A stretch of DNA of 64,000 bases from Spinacia oleracea (GCF_020520425.1 NC_079492.1:104691157-104755156); one strand, 5' to 3'; positions 10,761-23,699 are shown, counted from the stretch's first letter. The notes: generated by a model from the sequence alone, not told the origin. Numbers and translations are program-made.

Positions 10761-11648
10761 TCAAAGGCTTTGAAGTGTTCTTCCCCACAGACGGCGCCAA
10801 ATTGTTCCGTTCTTCTGATCTTCCTTTAGCTTTGGACATTCTCTTTTGTAATGGCCTATACCATCACAATAAAGACAGCTTGATGTGGACTTGTCCTTCT
10901 TTGATTTAGCATTGCCCTTGGACTTTCCACTTTTCTTGAACGGTCTCCCTTTAGCCTTGAGTAAATCTTTGGCTTCACAGTCCAGTATTATCTCAGCCTT
11001 TCTGACAAGGTGAACAAATTCTGCAATTGTTTCTTCTCTTGGTTCACTTAGGTATAGTTGCTTGAAGCGACCAAACCCACTGTGTAGTGAATTGAGCAAG
11101 ACAGAGACTGCCATCCTTTCGCTTATTGGTGTTCCTAGTAGACTTAGGCGATCAAAATATGAACACATAAGATCCACATGGAACCTCAGTGGGACGCCTA
11201 CCCTTTGTTTAGTGCGAAGGAGCTGAACATGTGTTTCTTGGACCTCCATCCTATAACACCTGTTGGGAGAACTAACCTTTAGACCAGACATTGATTCAAT
11301 CAACTCATGGACGTTCAGGTCCCTGTCCTCCGTACTTCCACGACAGATATCCCTCAGATTCTTGATGAGCGTAAAAGGTTCATAGGCTACAAACCTTCTA
11401 GCCCAATCATCAGGGATATTGTTCAGCATGAGACTCATAACCTTTTTGAGATCCGCATCCCAGGCGTAAAATCTCTCAGGGGTCATGTCTCTGGCATAGT
11501 AGCTTGGCATGGGATGTGACAGTACATACTCAAGTCCATTGAGTTTGACTATTTCAACTAGCTTAGCTTCCCATTCAAGAAAATTTGTCAGGTTCAGCTT
11601 GACCATAAGCTCAGAACCCATGATGATGTTTTGATTGTTGTTTGCCAT
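10761..11648 (-). pseudogene. Truncated Copia gag, duplicated copy
   Basis: Starts at the same Met as the intact polyprotein (MANNNQN) and matches its first ~280 residues through the zinc knuckle to KNGT. At the duplication junction near 10809 the frame passes into antisense gypsy leader and ends after about 13 foreign residues (IWRRLWG...). Protease, integrase, reverse transcriptase and RNase H are missing. If translated it would give a free gag of about 295 residues. Between the breakpoint and about 11040 it differs from the intact copy at 11 bases, whereas the rest is essentially identical. Confidence 0.85.
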
Positions 11649-14450
11649 ATTAAAACTACAATTGAAAAGAATAAACAAATAAATAACCATTCACAGTTTC
11701 TCTTAATAAACTTAAATTCTAGCATACATGCATAATTCAATGTTTATTAAGCATTTTATTCAAATTATGTGTTCCGGCAGGTGTGAATAAAATGATTCCA
11801 AGATCCTAAAATCATTGAAGAACTAAGCACAGTTTGTCGACTTAATCCTAGAACATCTTAGGTAAGCAAAAGCCTTTTGCTAATAGTCTAGAAACTATTC
11901 TTGGTTGATAGGTACGTCTAAGAACTTATTAGGTAAACCTATCGAATTTGCCACGACATAAAAGGACTCCTTACTTATATCGTTGAGTTTCACCAAAACT
12001 AACATGTACTCACAATTATTTGTGTACCTTGCCCCTTTAGGACCAATAAGTAACACCTCGCTGAGCGAAAACTATTACTAGATTGATGTAAAGGATATCC
12101 AAGCAAGTGTATATTTTGGCATGGCACCTTTTAACTCAATTTTTAAGTTTGGAACTTAAGGCTCTTACTATGTTGGTTAGATTTTAAGTGAACTAAAATC
12201 CTTAATCATGCAACATAATCAAGCTTTTGATCTCATGCATTTTAAGACATATTTAAAACAATAAATAACTTAAAACATGCATAAGATATTTGTGATCTAG
12301 TATGGCCCGACTTCATCTTGAAGCTTTGACTTCAAAGTCCGTCTTGAAAATCTCCGTGGGAGGCACCATTTTCTTCAAATAGGATAAGCTATAACTAATT
12401 ACAACTATTTGATGGTTCGCAGACCATATTTGAATTGAAAAATAACTTTGGTACTTTAGACCAATTACATTCAAATTAATGGTACGCAGACCATATTTTC
12501 TATCCTATTTGGGCCATACTAGTCACTTCATAACCTGCAAAACAGTACATATACAATATATACCATTCACCCATTCATTATCATGAATGGCCCACATAGC
12601 TGGTTAGTAAAACACATTATGCATCACGTAAACATTTGCAGCAATTAATCAAGGGCACCAATAATCTACCAATTATTCAGTCCTTATTAATTCTAATCAA
12701 GTTGTTTTAACCTTAAGGATTTGTAGACCTAATCAAGAGTTTATGACTAAAAAGCGCTCCCACTTAAACCAATAAATTCATATGCTTTACCAATTTTAAA
12801 CATAAAAATGTATTTCTAGTCTAACCGGAAACATACAAATTTAATTAAAATTTAAAGCTCATATAAATTTATAATTGAATCCAAAAAGTTTAATTTAATT
12901 TCAGTCGTATTTAAATTAATTCATGATTTTAATTTTAGTAAAATAATTAGAATAAATAACATTTATTATAATTATAATATTCAAAATTAAAATCCAAGAA
13001 AATAATTTAAATTATTAATTTTAAAATTAATTAAAATTACGTGAACTGAAATTTTCAAATTAAACATTCAAAACGATCTAATCGTAACGCAAACACCCTA
13101 CGCGTTGCACGCCCATGGGCCGCACGCACACAGCCATTGCTGGCCATGTGCGCGCAGCCCATGCGCTCGTCGCATAGCTGCTGCATCCCTATCGCAAGCC
13201 TCCGCACGCATTGGTGCTCGCTGCGCGCGCCAGCGCTCATCGCACGCGGGCTATCGCTCGCAGTGCGCGCGCGACATCGCTCGCTGGGCGCGCGACATCG
13301 CTCGCTGGGCGCGCGAGCCATCGCTCGCTGGGCGCGCGACATCGCTCGCTGGGCGGGCGACATCGCTCGCCGTGCGCGCGAGCAATGCTAGGCGCAGCGC
13401 TCGTGGCACGCGAGCTTGCGCTCGCTGCGCGCGAGGCTGCGCGCTCTTGTGCGAGGCAGCGCGCGTTGTGGCGCAGCTCGCTTGCTGCCCACACGCGACT
13501 GCCTTGGCTCGCCCTACGCCCATGCCCATTCGTCCATTGGTCGTGGCACACGACACAAGGCAGGGCTGCTGCCTTGTGCTCGTGCACTACCCCCTTGCTC
13601 ATTGCATTCGTGCCGCACGGGCGACGAGCTCCCTTGCTCGTCGTCGCATGCCCGCATTATACAACACCCCTTAAGGGTAACACGAAGCGTCCATTGCTTC
13701 GTGCGTGCAAGTTATATGAACGAATCGCATAAAAATTTAAAATTTATATTTAAAATTAATGACAAATTAATAAATAATATTAATTTCATAATTTTAGGGC
13801 GAAAAATCGAAAATTTATTATCCAATTGATTTCCGATTGTTATGGATTCAAGTCTAGGTCATAAAAATTTAAAATTTATCGTAAATTTACAATTTTTATG
13901 GTGGTTTTTAATCATAAGTTTCTAATTAAATTACAATTAATTATGAAAATCAAATTAATTCTAAATTATTCTAATTTTCAACAAATTAATCATAATTACA
14001 AATTAGATTGCATAATTAACAAGACTAGGCATTCAAACTTGTTAAACATATGCAGTAGGTCAATCAAAAATTCAAGATTTATCAACAAGAATCGCAAATA
14101 TTTAATTTAACATCTTAAATTTACGAAATTTTGCATTCGAAAAACTAAAACCTTCGAAAAGTCATAGTTAGGCTTCGAATTTGAGAATTCTGGGTTCGGC
14201 AGAAAAATACTGTTTTTGTCAAAATTTTAGAATGCCTTTTACATGCGGAATTGACACAAAAATCACTCAATTCGGATGAGTAACGAAGAAACTGCCGAAA
14301 AACTGCGTACGTATAATTAAATAAACGCAATTTGCAATTAATTAACAATTACGAAAATTAATCACCCCTTTTAATTCTTGCAAATTTGTAATATTTAACC
14401 ATGTTCATGCAATTTAGATTATGAAAATAATAAGGGGCTCGTGATACCAC
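11649..14450 (-). other. Duplicated Copia leader
   Basis: Near-identical repeat of 6263-9065, including the GC island (about 13076-13676) and the primer-binding site at 14436-14449. No gene. Confidence 0.85.
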
Positions 14451-15868
14451 TGTTAGGTTATGATACATATGACAATTCATAAATCATGCGGAAAAACCAT
14501 AAACCCAGGAAAACATATTATTTACACATAATCATTTAGCATAGATTAGATGCATACTCTTTGTTGCGTGCCTTCCCTAGCTGCGCCCGAACCGAACAAG
14601 AACAAGTCTTTAGGACTCCAAGTGTCGTCCCTCCGTAGATAGTCCACAGCACGTCCGGATCCGCCTTAAGATTGACCAACTAGAATCGCCCTTAAGGTAC
14701 TATTATTTTCGGCACTTTATAGGCAAATGTGTGACTGAATTTTTCTCTCAAAAACTCACTTTGAATACTTTGAAACTTGTGTTATAAATTGTGAGCCCTA
14801 GCCTCATATTTATAGCGGTATGGAAAGGGAATCGAAATCCTATTCAGATACAAATTAATTAAACCTAGAATCCTACAAGAACTCTAATTTAATTAATTTA
14901 TCAAATAGAATTAGGAATTTAATCATTAACCGAACTCTGCATGTTTTAGGAAACGTGCACGAACACAAACACTTGCACACACACGCACGGCAGCCACGAT
15001 GGGCCCCATGCGTGCGCGCGAGCAGCAGCCCACTCAGCGCCCGCGCGCGCTGCGCGCTGCGCGTGCTGTGCGCGCTGTGCGCGCTGCGCGCTGCGCGCAG
15101 CCTGCTGGGCCTGGCCTTGCGCTGGGCCTGGCGTTGCTGTTTGTGCGGCGCGCTTGGCTTGCTGGGCGATGGCCTGGCTTCGTGCTGGGCCTCGTCCGGC
15201 AGGCCTCGTCCGATGCTTATTCGTACGATGCGCTTCCGATTAAATTTTCCGATTCCGGAATTTATTTCCGATACGAACAATATTTAATATTTCCGATTCC
15301 GGAATTAATTTCCGTTTCGAACAAATATTTAATATTTCCGTTTCCGGAATTATTTTCCGATTCCGGTAATATTTCCGATTCTGACAATATTTCCGTTTCC
15401 GGCAATATTTCCGATTCTGGCAATATTTCCATTTCCGATAATATTTTCCGACATGTACCATGTTTCCGTTTCCGGCAACATCTACGACTTGGATAATATT
15501 TATATTTCCGATACGATCCATATTTCCGTTTCCGGCAATATCATCGTTTCCGGAGTATTCATTCCTTGCCTGTGACGATCTTAGCTCCCACTGAAACCAA
15601 GATCCGTCGGTTCCGAATATTCATAGATGGAGTATTTAATGCTATTAAATACTTGATCCGTTTACGTACTATTTGTGTGACCCTACGGGTTCAGTCAAGA
15701 GTAAGCTGTGGATTAATATCATTAATTCCACTTGAACTGAAGCGGCCTCTAGCTAGGCATTCAGCTCACTTGATCTCACTGAATTATTAACTTGTTAATT
15801 AATACTAAACCGCATTTATTAGACTTATCATAGAATGCATACTTGGACCAAGGGCATTATTTCCTTCA
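14451..15868 (-). repeat. LTR C: duplicated Copia-1 5' LTR
   Basis: 1418 bp, the same length as LTR B and indistinguishable from it where compared. TATA box at 14807-14814. It is followed directly by the gypsy gag fragment, as LTR B is. Confidence 0.92.
14807..14814 (-). promoter_or_regulatory. TATA box of LTR C
   Basis: Minus-strand TATAAATA. It could drive transcription of the truncated gag at 10761-11648. Confidence 0.6.
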
Positions 15869-16187
15869 TGGTCCTCCTCTCTTCTCTGCGGTCTTTTGCC
15901 AATCCTTGCTGCTTCTCATTGAAGAGGAAGTTTTGCATGATGGTCATGGCCGCAGTGAGCTCTTCCCTAGTCGGAATCGGAGGTCCTGCGTTTGTGGCGG
16001 TCGTAGCTCTGCTTGGCTGTGACCTCGCCACCGATTGAGGGTGCTCTTCTTCGTCAGATTCCGAATCTGACCGCACTATCATATCGTCATCATTGTTGTT
16101 GATAGCATCATTAACCATTTTGCAAAAAGAGGTGGTTAATGTCTTTCAAAGGCTTTGAAGTGTTCTTCCCCACAGACGGCGCCAAAT
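15869..16187 (-). mobile_element. Gypsy-like leader and gag 5' end (original copy)
   Basis: Minus strand: LTR end ...CCGGAACA, three bases, then the primer-binding site TGGCGCCGTCTGTGGG (16168-16184), a short leader and the gag ATG at 16118. This arrangement is typical of plant Ty3/gypsy or related LTR elements. The rest of the gypsy element lies left of Copia-1, outside the window. The gag is an acidic fragment (15869-16118), interrupted by Copia-1. Confidence 0.6.
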
Positions 16188-16624
16188 TGTTCCGGTGTTG
16201 TAAAGATGGAAACAATGGGCTTCGAATGAAGGCCCTTTCGTATGTGTTGAAGATCTTGCTTGCTTGAATGAGTCGAGTCCGAATTCACCTGCACAAGAGC
16301 AAAGTCACTAGCCTCGGGGGTGTTTCCGAGGAAAGCCCCTCCGATGCCTAAGTAAGAACGATGCTCGGATTCTAGAGAGAAGTTCTCTAGAAGAGTAGTC
16401 TTAAGGTGATAAATTGGACGTACCTTGAGGTGTGAGCCTTGGTGGTCTATTTATAGTGTTTGCATAATAAATGCCCATAGGTTATTTATTGCTATTGGGC
16501 CTTGGGCCTTAATGGATGGCTGAATAGCCATAATGGTGAGGTTTGATGCTGTTGTTTAGAGCCATTGGGCTTTGGACTTAGTGGCCCAATTGAATATCGA
16601 TTGGGAGCCCAAACACATACTACA
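16188..16624 (-). repeat. Probable gypsy-like 5' LTR
   Basis: The boundary at 16188 is set by TGTTCCGG (LTR end CCGGAACA on the minus strand) next to the primer-binding site. The outer boundary near 16624 (TACTACA) is a guess. It contains a TATA-like CTATTTATAG near 16447-16456. Confidence 0.45.
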
Positions 16625-17440
16625 CTCATAAGTAGTAATATATACACGTATTGTAGGGAGTAGTAAAATTGAAAGGCCAAAACTTTAAATGTAGTATGTG
16701 ATGTTCTTGAATTTTCATTGAGTAATGAAATACATACATCTAAGTTCTTTTGTTGAATGACTACCAAAACAACATGATAAAAAAAATATTAGCATAATAA
16801 TGATCCAGTACATAAAATATAACCAATGCCTATTGCCTAAAAAAATTATGTATGTTTAAAGAAGAGAAAATATACATGTGCTGAAAACAAACAATTCAAG
16901 GGCGGAATATTGTTTTCAATGAGAATTATGGTTAAAAACTTGGAGGTACCGAGTTAAGGATATATACTTCTAAGGTGATAATTTTCTATGTAATAATTGT
17001 AAATTCTATATTTTTGTTAAACCAATATTCTTTTGAGTAGTTTCTTGTGATATTGTAGTTCTATCTTCTACTTCTTTTTAATCAGTTGTAATTCTATCCT
17101 TTATTAAATTAAATGTATTATTCTTAGATTACATTATTTAAGTGATCTAGTTCATTTCCTTTTAATTATTTTAATATTATGACCTTTTAATTAATTTTCT
17201 AAACTAATTGATAGAGTTCAACTTTCAATTAATTTTGTTAATGCAAGTAAATAATTAACCATGGTTGGTTGCAGTTTCATGGCAATATGTGTGGCAATTT
17301 GGTGTTTTAGTAGTGTAAAACTCGTTTCAATTTTTTTTTATTAACTTTTTTACATAAATATTAATTTATTTGAAGTTAATTAAATATTTTTAATCCGATC
17401 ATTAATTCTTATCTGGAACTTAAAATTTTAAATTCTAAAA
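16625..17440. other. AT-rich intergenic stretch
   Basis: About 800 bp of AT-rich sequence with no supported gene, RNA gene or transposon end. Confidence 0.5.
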
Positions 17441-17448
17441 TAAATTTG

Positions 17449-17850
17449 TATATCTTTTATCTTCTTGGCTAGATATCACTACGGAGTACTTGCTTATGTC
17501 TATCTGATTCAATTCGTTCGTTTTTCTTAATTATGTGGAACTTTAAAAAAAAATATAAGTGGAAATAAATTGTATATCTTTTATCCTATTGGCTAGATAT
17601 TACTACTTGCTTATGTCTTTGGCCTGATTCATTAGTTTTATTTATGTGAAACTTAAAATTTTAATTCTAAAATAAACTGAAGTATATCTTTTATCCTATT
17701 GGCTAGATATTACTACTTTCTTATGTCTTTGATCTAATTCGTTAGTTTTGCCTATGTGGTACTTGAATTTTTTAATTCCAAAAGAAAGTGTATATCATTT
17801 ATCCTATTGTTTAGATATTACTACTTGCTTACGTAGTGCTCTAATAACTG
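17449..17850. repeat. Tandem repeat, four ~110-125 bp units
   Basis: Units start with TATATCTTTTATC at about 17449, 17573, 17683 and 17791. Each contains GGCTAGATATTACTACTTGC and an A/T-rich linker with TATGTGGAACTT. A partial unit precedes the first. Confidence 0.8.
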
Positions 17851-17960
17851 AGAAAATACGCCTGTTTTAATTATATATATATTTCGTATTAGATTAGATT
17901 ATTGTATATATGTAATGGCTATACCAGGGTATAGATGTCAATTGTTGTACCCCCCATGTG

Positions 17961-18125
17961 TAGGGATGGAAATATCTAGTGAATTTTCCGATAATTCACC
18001 CGACCACCCGCTTTGAATAAATGGATGAAAATTCGCAATAAATGGTTGAAAGGCGGGTGACGGGTGAACGGGGTGACGGATGTGGGTCGGATTCGAGTGA
18101 AAAAAATTGGTCCATCACCCGACCC
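17961..18125. mobile_element. Truncated hAT-type MITE fragment
   Basis: Begins TAGGGATGGAAAT, a common terminus of plant hAT-type MITEs, followed by GGCGGGTGACGGGTG-like words that recur in the fuller copy at 19055-19542. It is cut at about 18125 where LTR sequence starts. Only one end is present. Confidence 0.5.
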
Positions 18126-18914
18126 ATCACAGCAGCCATGGGTCGCGCCAAGACTGCGAGCAAGGCAGCAGCTCCATGGGTAGCGCCAAGCAAGCGGGCA
18201 AGGCAACAGCTCATGGGCCACGCCCAGCCAGCGAGCAAGGAGTGCAGGCCTACCGAGGCAAAGGCCACAGCGCGTTGGGCCTTCAGCCAGCTGCGGCTGT
18301 GGCTGGGCCGAGGCAGCACGCGCACCAACGTGGCCCGTTGTGGCTACGTTGGGTTGTTTCGTCTTGGGCTCCAAGAAAGGTCTGATTGCTTAATTCCCAA
18401 GTAACCTTGGATTAAGTATTCCTGGTCCTACTGGAATTCAATTAATTAAGAGTTTAATTAATGTTGCAATTCTAATTGAATAAGAATTTCAATCCTAGTA
18501 GGGTTGGTAATTCTATTCCCAGTAAGACTCAAATTCCTTATTTCCTACCCTATAAATATGAGGCTAGGCCCTCATAATTATATACATCAATCACATTGAA
18601 AATCATATTCTTTATTCCCATTGTGTTCAAGGGAGAACATAATACAAGCCTAACCCGAATACATAAAACCTTAAGTAAAATCCTACTTGGTTGAACCTAA
18701 GGCGGATCTGAACGTGCTGTGGACTTTCTACAGAGGGGCAATGTTTGGGGCTTTAAATACTTGTTCTTGTTCGGTTCGGGAGCAACTAGGGAAGGCACGC
18801 ATCACATTGTATGTCACCTAAATTATGCTAATTGACTATGTGGCAATTAATTTGGATTATGGCTTTATGGTTTTTCCGCATGAATTATATTATTGTATTA
18901 TTCATAACCTAACA
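18126..18914 (+). repeat. 5'-truncated Copia LTR, plus strand, related to Copia-1
   Basis: Ends CATAACCTAACA at 18914 as the Copia-1 LTR does in element sense. It shares the TATAAATATGAGGC promoter (18551-18558), the GGCGGATCTGAACGTGCTGTGG-like stretch and the GC-rich block. The U3 start is absent and no body follows. Confidence 0.75.
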
Positions 18915-19054
18915 TCCTCCATCCCTGGGCCCTAGGCGGTCTCACCCCTCGTCTAGGGTCGGGGCTGGGCCTGAATAGAAATAATGTAGAAGTGTTATCA
19001 ACCCCACAAAAAAAAGCCGGAGGAAGTATTTGCTGCTCTTATATAATTAACAAC

Positions 19055-19542
19055 TAGGGATCGAAATGTTCAGTGGATGATATAATAACCCGGTCATCCT
19101 CTATAATTAAACAGATGAAAAGCGGGTGACGGGTTAAGCGGGTGATTGATGCGGGTCGGATGCAGGTGATATTTTTTCATCCATTTCCCGATCCACCACC
19201 TGTTTATCACCTAATCCATCACCCATTTATTTTATATATTATTTTTATTTTAAACATAAAAGGTGTTGGTAAATCCATTATTTATTAAAGTTAGTGTTTT
19301 TTGGGCTATAAGTTATGCGTGATGAGAAACAATTATATGTTTCGGAAGTAAACGTAGGTATATACGATCTTTTTTGGTTAATTATTATGCATATTATTTG
19401 GTGGTGAATTTTTAGTGGTTAATAGCTTTCACACGAATATCACCGGTCCATCTAGTTCACCACAAGTGATGGATGGACGAGATGGATCGGTTGGAGCGGG
19501 TGATGCTCCACCCGATTCAAATGTCACTCATTTCCATCCCTA
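19055..19542. mobile_element. hAT-type MITE
   Basis: Termini TAGGGATCGAAAT on the left and ATTTCCATCCCTA on the right form 12/13 inverted repeats. The interior is rich in GGGTGACGGG and GATGGATC words. No target-site duplication is recognisable, so exact ends are uncertain. Confidence 0.5.
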
Positions 19543-19708
19543 TTCATCCCCTTATACAATAAAGTGTAAAAAAAATATCATATCTATATAAATTCAGTAT
19601 TTAAAATACGAAATTATATAAATTCAAATGTATGAGTTTTGTATCATCACTTATTTAAAATAGTTATAATTTTAAGTTAGTGAGAGCTTAATATTTGAAT
19701 TTTTTAAA

Positions 19709-19736
19709 CCGTGCAATTGCACGGGTACTATACTAG
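19709..19736 (+). mobile_element. Helitron 3' terminus
   Basis: Perfect 16-bp palindrome CCGTGCAATTGCACGG followed 8 bp later by CTAG and a host T. This is the signature of a plant Helitron 3' end. The 5' TC end to the left could not be located. Confidence 0.7.
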
Positions 19737-19759
19737 TACACTATAAAAACATAAGATTC

Positions 19760-21354
19760 TCATCGTTATTGAGAAAACTGCCGAAAATCTTGCGAACATA
19801 TAATTAAATAATCGCATGAATTTGCAATTAATTACACCAAATTAATTCACCCCTTTAATTCTTTGCAAATTTATAAAAATTAATCCATGTTAACAAAAAT
19901 TAAATATGCAATTAATCAGAGGCTCGTGATACCACTATAAGGTTACGAACAATATAATTCATGCGTAAAAACCATAAAGCCAGAATCCAAATTAATTGCC
20001 ACATAATCAATTAACATAATTTAGTATACATACTATGTGATGCGTGCCTTCCCTAGCTGCTCTCGAACCGAACAAGAACAAGTATAGAGCTCCAAATGTC
20101 GCTTCTTCGTAGATAGTCCACAACACGCTCAGATCCGCCTTAGTTTTAACCAACTAGAATATAATCTAAGGTTTTTATGCACTCGGAAACTCACAATAAG
20201 TGATAGGCAAAAGTATTGAATTTTATTGAATTCAACTTGTGATGTATTATATAAAATTATGATCATGGATCATCTATTTATAAGGGAATAGATAGTCATA
20301 TCCTACTGGGATTAGATTTCCCAAAATCCTTAAGATTAGGATTCTAGTTAATCTAAAATACTTAGTCTTTAGAAAAATCCAAACACTTAAGTATTAGGAT
20401 GGTCCTAAAACTCTAAGTTATGTAGGATAAAGAAAACAAATAACTTGAGACCTAAGTTACTTGACAAGCAAGTAAACTTGGCGCCTAAGTCAATGACTTG
20501 CCTATGCGGGCTGGGCCTTGGTGCTCGCTGCCCCATGCGTGGCTTGCAGCCCACGCTAGGAGCTGCTGCTCGCATCCTTGCCGCCCACGCTAAGTTTGCA
20601 GCCCATGCGTTGGGCGCTGGGCCTGGCGCTGGTGTTGGGCTTCATGCTCGGCGTTGGCGCAAGGCCTTGTGCTTGGCCCTAGCTCGTCGAGCGATGGCCT
20701 GGCTTGCTTGCCGGCCTGTCACTCGTTGTGCTCCCGATTCGTTTTCCGATTCGGGAATTTAATTCCGATTTGAACAATATTTACGTTTCCGGTAATATTT
20801 TCGATTTCGACAATATTTTCCTATTCCGACAATATTTATGATTCCGATAATATTTTCGTTTCCGACAATATTTCCGATTCCTCAATATTTCTATTTTCGT
20901 TAATATTTTCATAAAATAACCATATTTCCGTTTCCGGCAATATGTTCGACTTCGATAATATTTATATTTCCGTCATGAACCATATTTCCGTTTCCGGTAA
21001 TATCTTCATTTCCGGCAAATATTTTTTCTTTGCCTTTTGATGATTTTAGCTCCCACTGGAACCAAGATCCATCATTTCCGAATGTCCATAATTAGAGTAT
21101 TTACTGAATATTATATTCACCTAAATACTTGATCCGTTCACTTACTATTTGTGTGACCTTATGGGTTCAGTCAAGAGTAAGTTGTGGCATTAATATAATT
21201 AGTTCCACTTGAACTGAAGCGGCCTCTAGCAGGCATTTGGATCACTTGGTCTCACTGAATAGTTAACTTGTTTTATTAGTATTGAATCGCATTTATTAGA
21301 TTTAACATTAAATGCATTAAATGCAAACTTGGACCAAGGACATTATTTATTTCA
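19760..21354 (-). mobile_element. Diverged Copia-1 relative: leader remnant, PBS and LTR
   Basis: The sequence before 19936 matches the end of the Copia-1 leader (GAGAAAACTGCCGAAAA..., AATTAATTCACCCC). The primer-binding site GGCTCGTGATACCA is at 19921-19934. The LTR runs from 19936 (TATAAGGTTACG, a decayed TGTTAGGTTATG) to 21354 (TTATTTCA), 1419 bp, the same length as the young LTRs despite many substitutions. The body and other LTR are absent. Confidence 0.82.
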
Positions 21355-23699
21355 GTTGGGGTATTAAGTATTAAAATATGGGTATTTTATGAATTATTGA
21401 AACTTGATGGGCGTTTGGTGAATTATGGCAAAACTCGATGGCATTTCATCAAATTTCAGATAAATTTATTGTACACCAAGATAACTTTTACCCTATTTTT
21501 GTTTTTATAACGTTTACCTTTTTTTTTTGTAACTTTTAATGTATTTTGATTAACTTTTATATTATTAAAATAAAATAGGATAGAAAAACATTTTAAAGGG
21601 TTAAATGATTAATTTTATACATCATTAGTGATTTTGAGTAAATAAATTTTATTCAAATGAAATTTTTAATCATTAAAAAAATATAACTTTTACATAAATG
21701 TAACTTTTAAGCATTTTGAGTGAACTTTTACTCTGGTGCATGTACAATATTTTGTACACCACTCGTAAATAAGAATTTGTGCTATCTATTAGGGAACTCT
21801 AGTTTAATGAGAAAAAGTGTGGAAAATTGTGAAAATTCCTTAATTTTAGCCTGTTTGGTACTGTAAATGGAAAGTGATGGGAAGTCAACTACTCAAAGTG
21901 AGGGAGTAGTTATAGTTTGCATGTTTTATTTTCCACACTTCCCCCCTCAAAAGTGATGGAAAAATTGTGAAAACCTATGAAAAACAAAAATATGCATTAC
22001 GAAGTATTACATTTTTCATAGTTCTCCATAATAATTTTTTAAAAAAAGTATTTAAAACTTAGAGATTTTTAAATATTGTTTCAGATTTATTTTTCTAAAT
22101 TTCTATAGTTTTACTTTTATTCACATTAACTTGATTTTCAATTATAGTGTAAGAATGGACAAATAAGAGTGGCCCTTACTAGGATTATTCTTACGTGGAC
22201 CTGGTATACAATAATATTATTGTAAACTTAAAGCCAACAATTTACTCTAGGACCTTTACATAAATAGTAACCTTTCACATAGTGACTATAATAAATTAAA
22301 CATCGATTTTCTTAGATATATATAGTAACAGTTTTTTGAATCAAAGTAAATCTATGTTTTTAGAAACGAATCGTGACTTAAAATCACATTATTCAAACAT
22401 AACATGTATTAACGGCACCAATTTGATATTTTTCATAATAATTTTAATAAACACATCAAAATAAATTAGAATTAAGTTGTTGATTATTTTCAAGCATGTT
22501 CCACAATAAAGTTGGTGTGTGGTAGGTCCAGTCAAGAATTAGTGCCTTTGGTATTAAGAAAATAGCTTAAGCCTAATCTTCTCCCCTCATTGCAAATTTG
22601 CAAGTTTGCGGTGGTGTTTGGTTGTTAGAGGAATGACAAAAAATTAGAGGATTTGACCAATTTAGAGATTTGACCAATTCAATCCTCTAATCTAGGTGTT
22701 TGGAAGTAAGAGGATTGAAATAGAGGATTGGGATGAATCCTCTAGTTTCAAAAAAGTTGCTCCAATGAGCTTTTTCAATTAGAGGATTGTATTATGTAAG
22801 ATAAAAAGACAATTTAGTCATCAAGTTGCAAAAATTACACCCTTATCAATCATGCCCATACATTTATCATTGGATTCACCGATTCGCACTAGATTAATCA
22901 AATAATTACAATGAAGGTGACAACCCTTGCAACAACATAGAAGATGAAGCTAAACAATGATAGAACAATACAAAATGTCAAAAATATTTGAGATCGACTC
23001 GAACTTTTAAACATCTTGGTCGTCCAATGAACCTTCTATTACCGCTTAGTAAGTCCTTATATTTGTTAAACTTAACTTATTTGAGTTTAACAACTTAGTT
23101 AGATGAATAATGAATGATTTGTAATGCTCAACTTATTTTGACTTATTATAGACAAAAAATTAATGTGAAAATAAATTCAAATAAATTCATATATATTAGA
23201 CAAAATGCTTTTAGTGTGACTTTAGAGAAATTAAATAAGTGATTATAGAAAGAAAAAAAAAATCATGCACAAAATTATAACACGGGCTTACCTTTTCTTT
23301 ATTCACTTTAATACTTAAATTTATTACTTTTCTTACCTTTTATTTTTATATTAATTAACTAGATATTTATTTCTTAAATAGATGATGTATAATATAATAA
23401 TGAAAAAAATGAGTTTCTTAGAAGAGTGTAATGTAAACTTTTTTTTCTTAGTTATTCCTATTTTGAAAGTTAGACATTTAATGATTTATTTTCGTAAAAG
23501 TTGTTAGTGGGATTAACAAATTTTCAATTTTATATAAATGTTGTTTAATTATGTTCATGTTAGTACATTTTATTTCGATAAAAATCTAACCATACATATC
23601 CATATATTTAGCAATTATTAATTCTCTATAATTAAATAAGTTAATGTCCTTATTGGTAATTTTACACAATCAAACAGCTATTATATATCGGGGGTGTTT
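21355..23699. other. AT-rich intergenic DNA with MITE-like pieces
   Basis: No supported gene. Inverted words TTGTACACC...AACTTTTAC near 21472 and AACTTTTACTCTGG...TTGTACACC near 21725-21760 suggest a small ~290-bp foldback element. GTGTTTGGTTGTTAGAGG near 22615 resembles a MITE terminus without a visible partner. Confidence 0.35.

Larger units (their letters stand above)
5417..16194. repeat. 5.4-kb tandem duplication (units 5417-10802 and 10803-16187)
   Basis: Each unit runs from inside Copia gag, through the leader and LTR, into 319 bp of gypsy leader/gag. Unit 1 ends and unit 2 begins at TGTTCCG (10803-10809). The same seven bases occur at the donor positions 5417-5423 in Copia-1 gag and at 16188-16194 in the gypsy LTR, so the junction was made at a 7-bp microhomology. 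The offset is 5385-5386 bp throughout. Confidence 0.88.

Noticed and set aside
9066-14450. Interpreting LTR B to LTR C as an independent second Copia insertion
   Set aside because: The gypsy fragment lies inside it, directly after LTR B, and again after LTR C; a new insertion would not carry flanking DNA at that internal position.
17976-18404. 110-130 codon ORFs over the MITE/LTR junction on both strands
   Set aside because: GC-rich LTR block read in several frames; crosses two unrelated repeat pieces.
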